A stretch of 64,000 bases of DNA from an uncultured Clostridia bacterium (lineage in GTDB: Bacteria > Bacillota > Clostridia > Oscillospirales > Butyricicoccaceae), in the NCBI GenBank assembly GCA_944375715.1, contig CALWAP010000001.1:124001-188000 (forward strand), written 5' to 3'. Below, piece by piece: positions 16,989-24,408 of the stretch. The position numbers and the translations under genes were made by a program. Under the pieces are notes generated by a model that made no database searches, was not told the DNA's origin, and worked only from the letters and a program-made list of their open reading frames with translations. Position 1 is the stretch's first letter; each line of letters opens with the position of its first letter.

Positions 16989-17005
16989 TAAAATTATTAA
17001 TTTTA
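16989..17005. promoter_or_regulatory. AT-rich palindrome in the lysR-tauE gap
   Basis: TAAAATTA and TAATTTTA are perfect arms around a single T. It abuts the -35 box of the tauE promoter and lies 25 nt upstream of the LysR start, where such regulators usually bind. Confidence 0.45.
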
Positions 17006-17030
17006 CTAATGTATCTGATTGTAGTATACT
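17002..17030 (+). promoter_or_regulatory. Promoter reading toward the TauE-family gene
   Basis: -35 TTTACT (17002-17007), 17-bp spacer, -10 TATACT (17025-17030). Transcription from about 17037 would meet the hairpin at 17091-17123 before the gene. Confidence 0.55.
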
Positions 17031-17089
17031 GTCCTTGCGGTTAAAAATCAAACATTTTTGACATTTAACCCACTCTCCTTCAATAATAT

Positions 17090-17137
17090 AAGAAAAGCGC
17101 CTTTTACGGGAGGGCGCTTTTCTTATTGCTTTTTTTA
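17090..17137. terminator. Terminator-like hairpin inside the tauE leader
   Basis: AGAAAAGCGCC (17091-17101) pairs perfectly with GGCGCTTTTCT (17113-17123), followed by T-rich sequence with a run of seven T at about 17130-17136. There is no plus-strand gene upstream to terminate, so it either attenuates tauE or ends a short RNA of about 100 nt. Confidence 0.6.
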
Positions 17138-17207
17138 AAAAAGGGGCTTAATATAGGTAAGTAGCAAAGCTTTAAAATGCCAAAAATGTCTAAAGGAGGC
17201 TTCCGTC

Positions 17208-17930
17208 ATGCTTGCAACCGTCTTTCTGGGCGCCGTGTCGGCCGTAAGCTCTTTTTTGCAATCGGTAACGGGCTTTGGGTTTGGCATAGTGATGATGGCC
17301 GTCATGCCGCTCTTTTTAGAGTATCATTCGGCTCTGGCAATATCGACGACCCTTTCGATGACTCTTAACATAGTGATTCTCCTGAAATGCTGGAGGGATA
17401 TAGATTTAAAGCAGCTATGGCTGCCGGTATTGTTCTGCCTGTGCGGTTCGACTTTCGGCACATTTCTGATGGCTTCCAGCCCTTCCCCCATATATAAAAG
17501 GATATTGGGCGTATTTCTAATCCTTCTGGCCATTTGGCTTTATTTTTTCAGCGACAGAGTCAGGATCAAGCCCACCGTTTTAAGTGCCGGGCTGGCCGGT
17601 ATTGTATCGGGCACCTGCGGCGGGCTTTTCTCTGTAAACGGGCCCCCGATGGTTTTGTACTTTGTATCGGTCATCGAGGACAAGCGCACATACATGGCGA
17701 CGATACAGTGCTATTTTATGATCAACAACATGTACCTTTTGGCCATAAGGTATTTTTCGAACCTTATACCCTCGGGCATCGCCGTATCGGTGCTGTGGGG
17801 CCTTGCGGGGCTGATACTCGGCAGCTTTTTGGGCGGCAGGGTCTTTAACAGCATGGACACCAAAAAGCTCAAAGGCTTCATTTACATATTCATGGCCATG
17901 TCTGGTGCTTGGATAGCAATTACGGGCTGA
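17208..17930 (+). CDS. TauE/SafE-family membrane permease
   Basis: 240 residues with about eight hydrophobic segments in two homologous halves, matching the TauE/SafE (DUF81) family. Members export or import small anions such as sulfite or sulfoacetate; the substrate here is unknown. The conserved SFLQSVTGFGFG near the N-terminus and SGTCGGLFSVNGPP in the middle are family hallmarks. The ATG at 17208 follows AAAGGAGG. It is divergent from a LysR gene, and a terminator-like hairpin lies in its leader. A strong terminator follows the stop. Confidence 0.88.
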   Translation: MLATVFLGAVSAVSSFLQSVTGFGFGIVMMAVMPLFLEYHSALAISTTLSMTLNIVILLKCWRDIDLKQLWLPVLFCLCGSTFGTFLMASSPSPIYKRILGVFLILLAIWLYFFSDRVRIKPTVLSAGLAGIVSGTCGGLFSVNGPPMVLYFVSVIEDKRTYMATIQCYFMINNMYLLAIRYFSNLIPSGIAVSVLWGLAGLILGSFLGGRVFNSMDTKKLKGFIYIFMAMSGAWIAITG

Positions 17931-17942
17931 CTTAAAAATAAT

Positions 17943-17970
17943 AAAGGCGGGCTTATGCCCGCCTTTTTAA
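17943..17970 (+). terminator. Terminator of the TauE-family gene
   Basis: AAGGCGGGC/GCCCGCCTT with loop TTAT, followed by TTTTT, 13 nt after the stop. Confidence 0.85.
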
Positions 17971-17979
17971 TTACCCCGC

Positions 17980-18007
17980 AAAAAGGCAGCCCTTCGGCTG
18001 CCTTTTT
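17980..18007. terminator. Terminator of the rubredoxin operon (bidirectional)
   Basis: GGCAGCC/GGCTGCC with loop CTTC is flanked by A and T runs, so it works on both strands. It ends the minus-strand operon 4 nt after the rubredoxin stop. Confidence 0.8.
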
Positions 18008-18010
18008 GCA

Positions 18011-18169
18011 TTACTGTTTGCTGAAGCTGTCCTTGCCAACTCCGCACAGGGGGCAGACAAAATCTTCAGGCAGATCTTCCCACTTGGTGCCGGGGGCTAT
18101 TCCGTTATCAGGATCACCCAGCTCCTCGTCGTAAACATATCCGCAGACATCACATACATACTTTGCCAT
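18011..18169 (-). CDS. Rubredoxin
   Basis: A 52-residue protein with the full rubredoxin pattern: [11 protein letters not shown] at residues 6-16 and CPLCGVGKD at 39-47, whose four cysteines (6, 9, 39, 42) hold one iron atom. The conserved aromatic/acidic core with [15 protein letters not shown] is present. It is a small one-electron carrier and is the usual electron donor to flavo-diiron proteins, whose gene lies 47 nt upstream in the same operon. It has an AGGAG site before the ATG at 18167-18169. The operon ends at the hairpin immediately downstream. Confidence 0.96.
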   Translation of the reverse strand: MAKYVCDVCGYVYDEELGDPDNGIAPGTKWEDLPEDFVCPLCGVGKDSFSKQ

Positions 18170-18216
18170 TTTTACTTCTCCTTTCTTCCGTCAACGCCGG
18201 AATACTGTCCTTTATA

Positions 18217-19410
18217 TTATTCCGCAAGCTGCGCAGCAATATTATCTGCCAGCTCTTCAAGCTGAGACTTGACGCTATCATCGGGTGAAGACTTTATTGT
18301 TATCTCAGGCCCTACTATCTCCATATCCTTCATGCCCTCCAGGGCTTCTTTCATTATCTTACCCGAAACGGGAGCCCAAGTGCCGTTCTGTATCAGCGAA
18401 ACCTTCCTGCCTTTAAGGCCATGGCTCTTCAGATCAGACAGAAGCGTTTCCATGGGTGTAAATATACCGTTATTATAGGTAGAAGCAGCCAACACGATAT
18501 GACTGCACCTGAAGGCCTCGGCCAAAACCACGGAAACATGGGTCCTGGAAAGATCATAAAGCCGGATATCCTTAACTCCTCTTTCGCCCAGCAGGAACGC
18601 CAGACGCTCACATGCCCTTTCGGTATTGCCGTAAATCGATGCACAGGCAATAACCACTGCCTTATCCTCGGGAGTATAGCTGCTCCATTTGACATACTTG
18701 TCAATGAACATTCCGATATTTTCCCTCCACACGGGGCCGTGCAGAGGACATACCATGCCAATGTCCAGAGCCGATGCCTTTTTCAGCAAGGCTGAGACCT
18801 GAACACCGTATTTCCCGACTATATTTGTATAGTAGATCCTGGCGCTGTCCATGTCAAACGGCACTTCATCGGCAAAAATATTTCCGTCAAGAGTCCCGAA
18901 TGTGCCGAAAGCGTCAGCCGAGAACAAACTTCCGGATGTTTCGTCATAGGTCACCATAGCCTCGGGCCAATGAACCATAGGCGCCATGTAAAACTTCAGC
19001 GTATGCCTGCCGCAGCAAATAGAATCCCCCTCGTTGACAGCGGTGAACCTGTCTTTTACGCAGGCACCGAAAAACTGCCCCGCCATCGTGGCCGTCTTGG
19101 TATTTCCAATAACGCACGCTCCGGGATATTTTTCCAAAAGCCTTCCCAGCATGGCGCAATGGTCTGGCTCCATATGATTGACGATGACATAATCAAGCCT
19201 TCCGCCGTGAAGCAGACTGTCGAGATTGTCAAAAAACTCGTTGCCCAGAGCCGCATCTACGGTGTCAAGCAGAACCTTTTTCTCGTCATCAATAAAATAA
19301 GCATTACACGAATAACCACTTACGGGATAAATGTTCTCAAAAAGAGGCTGCCTTCGCTCATTTACCCCTACCCAATAGATATCTTCCGATATCTTTTTTA
19401 CACATTCCAT
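18217..19410 (-). CDS. Flavo-diiron protein (A-type flavoprotein, FprA-like)
   Basis: 397 residues: an N-terminal metallo-beta-lactamase-like domain (1-250) and a C-terminal flavodoxin domain (about 253-395). All diiron ligands are visible: His79, Glu81, Asp83 and His84 in HMEPDH, His147, Asp166 and His224. The flavodoxin FMN loop is SIYGNTE near residue 263. Such enzymes reduce O2 to water and/or NO to N2O in strict anaerobes using electrons from rubredoxin, which is encoded next. It is cytoplasmic. It lies 22 nt after the DivIVA-like gene in a four-gene operon. Confidence 0.95.
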   Translation of the reverse strand: MECVKKISEDIYWVGVNERRQPLFENIYPVSGYSCNAYFIDDEKKVLLDTVDAALGNEFFDNLDSLLHGGRLDYVIVNHMEPDHCAMLGRLLEKYPGACVIGNTKTATMAGQFFGACVKDRFTAVNEGDSICCGRHTLKFYMAPMVHWPEAMVTYDETSGSLFSADAFGTFGTLDGNIFADEVPFDMDSARIYYTNIVGKYGVQVSALLKKASALDIGMVCPLHGPVWRENIGMFIDKYVKWSSYTPEDKAVVIACASIYGNTERACERLAFLLGERGVKDIRLYDLSRTHVSVVLAEAFRCSHIVLAASTYNNGIFTPMETLLSDLKSHGLKGRKVSLIQNGTWAPVSGKIMKEALEGMKDMEIVGPEITIKSSPDDSVKSQLEELADNIAAQLAE

Positions 19411-19432
19411 ATGATTTTCCTTTCCTGAAAGC

Positions 19433-20200
19433 TCAAAGCAACCTATCGCCTATTGCCTTTACCTTCTCGATTATCTCCCTGACTGATATTCCTGGAGAAA
19501 CCTTCTGCCTTTCAGCAATAGGATAACCTTCTATCTCTATGGAGGTTTCATCCTGCAGGTTTCCGGGCATTTTATCCTGATGGTCAATAATATCTTCTTC
19601 TCGGGGTTTTTCCCTTTTTTCGGCATCTGTTATAGCCTGGGCAAGACTTGAAAGCTCTGCTGAGATCTCGATTATCCTGGCTTTAAAAAGCTCGAACAGC
19701 TCCGAAGCGCTGTGCATCTTTTCCTGAAAGACGCTGCCCGATCCGGCATTTTGTTCTTCCCTATGCCTTTCAAGGCTTTCATTAACTTCCAGCAGCCTGA
19801 GGTTGTGCTTTTTAAGACTTCGGTTTTCTTCTTCCATCTCTTCAAGACGCTGCTTTAAAACCTCTGCTTCAGCGGCAAGACGGTCACGGTCATCCTGAAT
19901 GCTTTCAAGCTGTCCGACCGAAAGTTTAAGCTGCCTGTCCAGATCCTGTGCCTTGAGATCCATTTCGTCCAGGCTGGCCTCCAGCCCGCCTTTTTCCGCC
20001 AGAAGCGTATTACGCGCCTCCTCCAGCTCGGAAACATGCCTTTCCAGCTCGCAAATGCGGCCTGCTTCCTTTTCCAGGCGGCTGTTTTCCTGTTCCAAAG
20101 CACCTATTGCGTCATTTTTTTCTTTCGCCAAGCGCTCAATATATTCGATTACATCCTTCTTGTTGAAGCCCATCGCTGCACTTCTGAACTGTTTTGACAT
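19433..20200 (-). CDS. DivIVA-like coiled-coil protein
   Basis: 255 residues. The N-terminus (about 1-40) has FRSAAMGFNKKDVIEYIERL, the DivIVA-type segment that in the family binds curved or anionic membrane and starts a long coiled coil. Heptad-rich, Glu/Lys/Leu-rich sequence runs from about 25 to 150 with a second helical stretch near 160-195; the C-terminus is acidic and ends in a short helix. The ATG at 20198-20200 follows GAGGTG; the TTG one codon upstream is too close to that site. It could be a septum or pole scaffold, but its place between a thioredoxin-fold gene and a flavo-diiron protein gene is unusual for DivIVA. Confidence 0.75.
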   Translation of the reverse strand: MSKQFRSAAMGFNKKDVIEYIERLAKEKNDAIGALEQENSRLEKEAGRICELERHVSELEEARNTLLAEKGGLEASLDEMDLKAQDLDRQLKLSVGQLESIQDDRDRLAAEAEVLKQRLEEMEEENRSLKKHNLRLLEVNESLERHREEQNAGSGSVFQEKMHSASELFELFKARIIEISAELSSLAQAITDAEKREKPREEDIIDHQDKMPGNLQDETSIEIEGYPIAERQKVSPGISVREIIEKVKAIGDRLL

Positions 20201-20219
20201 CAAATCACCTCAAAGGGGG

Positions 20220-20549
20220 TTACATGCTGCTTGCTACATAATTATTGATCTGTTCGGCCGTCCGTATTCCAACAACCTTCGGCCCCGGTTCACCGTTTTT
20301 GAACATGATATATGCCGGTACCGCCGCCACCGAATACTTGTCCATAATAAACGGTTCTTCATCCGGGTCTATCACATATACGGGCACTGTTCCATACCAG
20401 AGATGGGTAACTTCTACAATTGTATCCTCCATCTCACGCGAAGGCTCCGACCACGGTGCCATAAAGCATATAAGGCAGGTTTTTTTATTTTCGATTACCT
20501 CTTTTTGAAACAACTCTCTGTCCATAGGCTGCGGTTTGTGCCTGTCCAT
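20220..20549 (-). CDS. Thioredoxin-fold protein lacking the active-site CXXC
   Basis: 109 residues with a clear thioredoxin fold: the strand-then-WxxxS segment FMAPWSEPS at 29-37 replaces the usual FWAPWCGPC, so both catalytic cysteines are serines or other residues. The cis-proline loop VPAYIMFKNGE is retained. Two cysteines remain, Cys25 and Cys28 (CLIC), but they lie in the buried strand before the active-site position, not in the redox loop. It probably acts as a structural or binding version of thioredoxin, or uses the displaced pair. The ATG at 20547-20549 follows GGAG. It is the first gene of the DivIVA, flavo-diiron protein and rubredoxin operon. Confidence 0.8.
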   Translation of the reverse strand: MDRHKPQPMDRELFQKEVIENKKTCLICFMAPWSEPSREMEDTIVEVTHLWYGTVPVYVIDPDEEPFIMDKYSVAAVPAYIMFKNGEPGPKVVGIRTAEQINNYVASSM

Positions 20550-20611
20550 TCGCTCATCTCCAATTATCAAATGGTTACGCAGTAACCACCTTAATCCCGC
20601 AACATAATTAT

Positions 20612-20639
20612 ATTATATCAGCAGTTTTTCGGTTTACAA
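20612..20639 (-). promoter_or_regulatory. Promoter of the thioredoxin-like/DivIVA/flavo-diiron operon
   Basis: Minus strand: -35 TTGTAA (20634-20639), 16-bp spacer, -10 TATAAT (20612-20617). Its -35 box overlaps that of the divergent tRNA-Arg promoter. A short dyad GGTTAC/GTAACC lies downstream at 20572-20588. Confidence 0.55.
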
Positions 20640-20661
20640 GCATTAAATGTCGTGATATAAT
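20633..20661 (+). promoter_or_regulatory. Promoter of tRNA-Arg
   Basis: -35 TTTACA (20633-20638), 17-bp spacer, perfect -10 TATAAT (20656-20661), about 60 nt before the tRNA 5' end. Confidence 0.75.
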
Positions 20662-20729
20662 AATTTTCGCGGTCAGGCAGCTGTCGGCATGATACCGGAG
20701 CTGTTTTGTCCCGTTTTTGCTGCCGGTAT

Positions 20730-20806
20730 GCGCCCGTAGCTCAGCTGGATAGAGCGTCAGACTCCGACTCTGAAGGCCGTGCGTTCGAATCGCATCGGGC
20801 GTACCA
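20730..20806 (+). tRNA. tRNA-Arg (anticodon CCG), CCA encoded
   Basis: A full cloverleaf folds: acceptor GCGCCCG pairs with CGGGCGT, the D stem is GCTC/GAGC, the anticodon stem is TCAGA/TCTGA with loop CTCCGAC, giving anticodon CCG for codon CGG, and the T arm contains TTCGAAT. The 3' ACCA is in the DNA. It has its own promoter and terminator. Confidence 0.96.
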
Positions 20807-20809
20807 TTT

Positions 20810-20842
20810 CGCCGTATTCCATATGGAATACGGCGTTTTTTT
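20810..20842 (+). terminator. Terminator of tRNA-Arg
   Basis: A perfect palindrome (arms CGCCGTATTCCAT and ATGGAATACGGCG) is followed by seven T. Confidence 0.88.
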
Positions 20843-20920
20843 CAGACCGTTTTTCTGTACATGTCTTGTATTATACTTAAATTAAAGATATGGGAAAATG
20901 TACTTGAATGGAGGCCTCTC

Positions 20921-21427
20921 ATGAAGAAAAAGGAATATCAGAAATTAATCAGAGTCAGCAAATCAAAATACATAGACCAATGGATAAAGCGTGGATATAT
21001 GCCAGGGGTAGTTTTAACCCCTGACGGTGACGCCGAAATACCGGAGGATATGCCCAGACCATACAAAAGTAATGGCAAAACAAAAAAAATTTCAAAACTT
21101 GCAGAAGAAATAATCAAAGCTGCAGATATGCAGCAGTCGGTTTATCCGCAAATGTTTCCTATGATAAGAGAGGATACCTTTAAAAGAACTGTACTCCACC
21201 TTATTGACTGCCATATCATTCTGCCATGCAGATCATCCACCGGAGCACCCTTTTTTGAACTTCTTCCCTATTGGAAAAACTTTGGACGTCAGGAACAGTC
21301 AGGCATTATCCAGGCAATTTCCGACGGTGTTGGGGCCGCATCAGGTTCTTTTCAGATAATTCAGTCGATAATACTACTTATTCCTACCCTTGCCGATTTT
21401 TTTACCGGTTTTTTGTCCAAAGTATAA
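20921..21427 (+). CDS. Unknown protein with excisionase/MerR-like N-terminus
   Basis: 168 residues, not recognised as a known family. Residues 5-50 resemble small winged helix-turn-helix excisionase domains: a helix-rich start, then RGYMPGVVL, a short turn, and EIPEDMPRPYK, similar to the R-x-PGA...IP.D..KP pattern. A basic linker follows (50-60), then a mainly helical region, and a hydrophobic C-terminus (about 130-168, including SIILLIPTLADFF) that may enter the membrane. The start is the ATG at 20921 behind GGAGG; the upstream in-frame extension to 20861 has no ribosome-binding site. It lies directly downstream of tRNA-Arg and looks A+T-richer than its neighbours, which would fit acquisition at a tRNA site, though no integrase is present. 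Confidence 0.65.
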   Translation: MKKKEYQKLIRVSKSKYIDQWIKRGYMPGVVLTPDGDAEIPEDMPRPYKSNGKTKKISKLAEEIIKAADMQQSVYPQMFPMIREDTFKRTVLHLIDCHIILPCRSSTGAPFFELLPYWKNFGRQEQSGIIQAISDGVGAASGSFQIIQSIILLIPTLADFFTGFLSKV

Positions 21428-21474
21428 TATCACTGAAGCACATCTCTATAAATAAATTTCTCCGTTTAAAATGT

Positions 21475-21505
21475 AAAAACGCGGACAGAATCTGTCCGCG
21501 TTTTT
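21475..21505. terminator. Bidirectional terminator between the unknown gene and oppF
   Basis: ACGCGGACAG/CTGTCCGCGT around AAT, with AAAAA and TTTTT on the two sides. It ends the opp operon on the minus strand, 16 nt past oppF. Confidence 0.85.
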
Positions 21506-21520
21506 ATTGTTAGTCCTTTT

Positions 21521-22474
21521 TTACTCCGCCAGGAAACATGCAACAAAGTGATTTTTCTCAATCTCTTTGAGCTGAGGCTCTTCCGAACGGCACCTGTCTG
21601 TGGCATAAGCACACCTGTTAGCGAAACGGCAGACAGGCTGAGGATTGATAGGCGAGGTAATTTCGCCCTTAAGGATGATACGCTCCCTCTTGGGTCCGCC
21701 AACCTTAGGAATAGGAATGGCAGAAAGCAAGGCCTGAGTATAGGGATGTACAGGATTGGCAAAGAGGGTCTCAGAAGGAGCCTTCTCAATAAGCCTGCCC
21801 AGATACATGACTGCAATATCATCAGAGAAATGGTTAACGACCGACAGGTCGTGGGTAATAAACATATAGGTCAGACCGCGCTGCTCCTGAATCTCGTTCA
21901 TCAGGTTCAGGATCTGGGCCTGAATGGAAACATCCAGGGCCGAAACAGGCTCGTCACAGACAATAAACTTGGGGTCAAGGGCCAAGGCGCGGGCAATACC
22001 AATACGCTGCCTGCGGCCACCATCCAGCTCATGGGGATATGTATTGACAAATCTTTCGGCCAGGCCAACTGTCTCCATGATCTCCAGAACCTTCTGCATC
22101 CTTTCCTGATTGTCATCGATGATGTGATGCAGCTTAAGAGGCTCTGCTATGGTCTGGCTGATCGTCTTTCTGGGGTTAAGGGAAGAGAAAGGATCCTGGA
22201 AAATTATCTGCATCTCTTTACGCTTATGACGCAGGGCAGCTTTATCCAGAGCGGCGACATCTTCACCCTCAAAAAGAACCTGGCCTCCTGTGGGCTCAAG
22301 CAACCTCAGAATGGCACGACCGGTAGTCGACTTGCCGCAGCCCGACTCGCCGACGACACCCAGCGTCTTGCCTCTGTCGATTGTAAATGTAACATCATCA
22401 ACGGCATGAAGCAGTCCCCTCTTTGTAGGGAAGTACTTCTTTAAGCCTTTTACATCAAGTAATACTTCACTCAT
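21521..22474 (-). CDS. oppF: Oligopeptide/dipeptide ABC transporter ATPase, OppF/DppF type
   Basis: 317 residues. Walker A is GESGCGKST (about 43-51), Walker B is FIVCDEP, and the H-loop is ITHDLS. The signature motif is the variant ELDGGRRQR rather than LSGGQ, a form found in a subset of OppF-like ATPases. The C-terminal oligo_HPY extension has the CRFANRC...C...C cysteine set (Fe-S or metal-binding in this family). It overlaps oppD by 4 nt (ATGA), so it is translationally coupled. It drives peptide import with OppB, OppC and OppD. Confidence 0.92.
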   Translation of the reverse strand: MSEVLLDVKGLKKYFPTKRGLLHAVDDVTFTIDRGKTLGVVGESGCGKSTTGRAILRLLEPTGGQVLFEGEDVAALDKAALRHKRKEMQIIFQDPFSSLNPRKTISQTIAEPLKLHHIIDDNQERMQKVLEIMETVGLAERFVNTYPHELDGGRRQRIGIARALALDPKFIVCDEPVSALDVSIQAQILNLMNEIQEQRGLTYMFITHDLSVVNHFSDDIAVMYLGRLIEKAPSETLFANPVHPYTQALLSAIPIPKVGGPKRERIILKGEITSPINPQPVCRFANRCAYATDRCRSEEPQLKEIEKNHFVACFLAE

Positions 22475-23475
22475 TTACCAATTAACCCCCCAACTTTCAC
22501 GTTGTTCTCATCATACAGATGACACTCGACATAATGCTCGTCGTTCCTGTATACCTTCTTGGGCTTGACTGTCTTGCATATCTCCATGGCGTAATCGCAC
22601 CTGGGATAGAATGTGCAGCCCTCGGGCAGATTGGTGGGGTCAGGCATAAGGCCCTTGATGGGCTTAAGCTTCTCCGACCTGTTGTCCAGATTGGGCAGCG
22701 AACGGAAAAGACCCTCAGTATAAGGATGCCTCGTATTATTAAAAACATCATCCAACGAACCATGCTCAACTACACGGCCGCCATAAATAACCGAAACGGT
22801 ATCGCATATTTCAGCAACGATACCCAAGTCATGGGTGATCATAAGCATCGAGGTGTTATATTTGACCTTAAGTTCTTTCATCATTTCAAGAACCTGAGCC
22901 TGAATAGTAACATCCAGAGCCGTCGTAGGCTCGTCGGCAATCAAAAGCGAAGGGCTGCAGGCCAAAGCAATGGCTATAACAACACGCTGCTTCATGCCGC
23001 CGGAGAACTGATGGGGATATTCGGTTCCGCGCTCGCCGGGGATACCGACCATTTCCAGCATTTCCTTGGCCTTTTCAATAGCACCCTTATGATTGACATC
23101 CTCATGAAGCTCGATAACCTCGGCAATCTGCTCCTCAACCGTCATAACGGGGTTAAGGGAGGTCATGGGGTCCTGGAATATCATCGACACGGCCTTGCCG
23201 CGAAGGGCCTGCATCTCATGCTCGGTCTTGGAGAAAATATCCTCGCCGTTGAGCTTTATGCTGCCGCCGACTATGACCCCCGGAGGGCTGGGAACCAGCC
23301 TGAGGATCGCAAGACCGGTGGTTGTTTTGCCGGCACCCGTCTCACCGACCAGGCCCAGCGTCTTTCCTTCTTCGATCTTGAGATCAAGACCGTTAAGGGC
23401 TTTGACTATGCCGTCATCGGTTCTGAACTCAACGGCAAGATCGTTTATTTCTACTGCATACTTTTTATCACTCAT
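22471..23475 (-). CDS. oppD: Oligopeptide/dipeptide ABC transporter ATPase, OppD/DppD type
   Basis: 334 residues. Walker A is GETGAGKTT, the signature is FSGGMKQR, Walker B is LLIADEP, and the H-loop is ITHDLG. The C-terminal oligo_HPY domain has [14 protein letters not shown]. It forms the heterodimeric motor with OppF. It starts 16 nt after the oppC stop and overlaps oppF at its own end. Confidence 0.93.
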   Translation of the reverse strand: MSDKKYAVEINDLAVEFRTDDGIVKALNGLDLKIEEGKTLGLVGETGAGKTTTGLAILRLVPSPPGVIVGGSIKLNGEDIFSKTEHEMQALRGKAVSMIFQDPMTSLNPVMTVEEQIAEVIELHEDVNHKGAIEKAKEMLEMVGIPGERGTEYPHQFSGGMKQRVVIAIALACSPSLLIADEPTTALDVTIQAQVLEMMKELKVKYNTSMLMITHDLGIVAEICDTVSVIYGGRVVEHGSLDDVFNNTRHPYTEGLFRSLPNLDNRSEKLKPIKGLMPDPTNLPEGCTFYPRCDYAMEICKTVKPKKVYRNDEHYVECHLYDENNVKVGGLIGK

Positions 23476-23491
23476 ATTAAGTTACGCCCCC

Positions 23492-24391
23492 TTATTTCAG
23501 CCTCGGGTCAAGTGCGTCGCGAAGTCCGTCGCCCAAAAGGTTCAGGCAAAGGATAGTCGTCATAATCGCAAGGCCCGGGAACAGCGCCATGTAGCTGTAA
23601 TCACGGATATACGACCTGGCATTGGACAGCATCGCGCCCCATTCGGGATGAGGAGCGGGAACACCCAGACCCAGGAAGCTCAGGCCGGCCGTCGTCAGAA
23701 TAACGGAAGCAATCCTCAGGGTGGACTGAACGATCAGAGGAGCCATGCCGTTGGGAAGAACGTGGCCGAAAATAATAATCCTGTCATTGGCGCCGATGGC
23801 CTTCGCAGCTTCGATATATTCAGCATCCCTGACCGTAAGAACAGAAGAACGGACTATACGGGAGAAACCGGGTATGCCGGATACCGAAAGCGCTATGATA
23901 AGGTTCGGTATACTTGTTCCTAACGACGCCACAATAGCTATAGCCAGCAGTGTGCCGGGTATGGCCAGAAGTACATCCATAAACCTCATGATTATCATGT
24001 CGGCCCAGCCGCCGTAGTAACCGGCAATAGCGCCGAACACAAGGCCGATAGCCAGCGAAATCGTAGCTGCAACAAAGCTTATCAGCAGCGAATACTTAGC
24101 GCCGTAACATACACGTTTGAAAATATCGCGTCCCATTTCGTCAGTGCCGAAAATATGGTCGCTTGAGGGGGCCTGAAGCCTGTCGGAAATATTCTGCTTC
24201 GTTATATCAATCTCAAAGTCGAACAGAAGATCGGCACTGAGGGCCAGAATCAGCAGAAGAATAACAACAATAAGACCTATCATAGCAGTCTTATTCTTGG
24301 CAAGACGCCTGAATATATCGGCAGTCTGGCTCTTTTTCTTATACTTCGCCGCAATTTCAGCAGCATTCACGTTCTTTGTATTCTCACTCAT
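23492..24391 (-). CDS. oppC: Oligopeptide/dipeptide ABC transporter permease, OppC/DppC type
   Basis: 299 residues with an N-terminal OppC leader helix (about 35-60) and five further membrane segments. The EAA loop that touches the ATPase is EYIEAAKAIGANDRIIIFGHVLPN, seen at about residues 185-210. It pairs with OppB to make the channel. It starts 17 nt after the oppB stop. Confidence 0.92.
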   Translation of the reverse strand: MSENTKNVNAAEIAAKYKKKSQTADIFRRLAKNKTAMIGLIVVILLLILALSADLLFDFEIDITKQNISDRLQAPSSDHIFGTDEMGRDIFKRVCYGAKYSLLISFVAATISLAIGLVFGAIAGYYGGWADMIIMRFMDVLLAIPGTLLAIAIVASLGTSIPNLIIALSVSGIPGFSRIVRSSVLTVRDAEYIEAAKAIGANDRIIIFGHVLPNGMAPLIVQSTLRIASVILTTAGLSFLGLGVPAPHPEWGAMLSNARSYIRDYSYMALFPGLAIMTTILCLNLLGDGLRDALDPRLK

Positions 24392-24408
24392 TACCTATAA
24401 CCTCCCCT

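Noticed and set aside
22000..22040. OppF signature change (ELDGGRRQR) as an inactive ATPase
   Set aside because: Walker A, Walker B and the H-loop are intact, and this signature variant is found in other OppF-like ATPases as far as I recall, so it is not a sign of loss of function.
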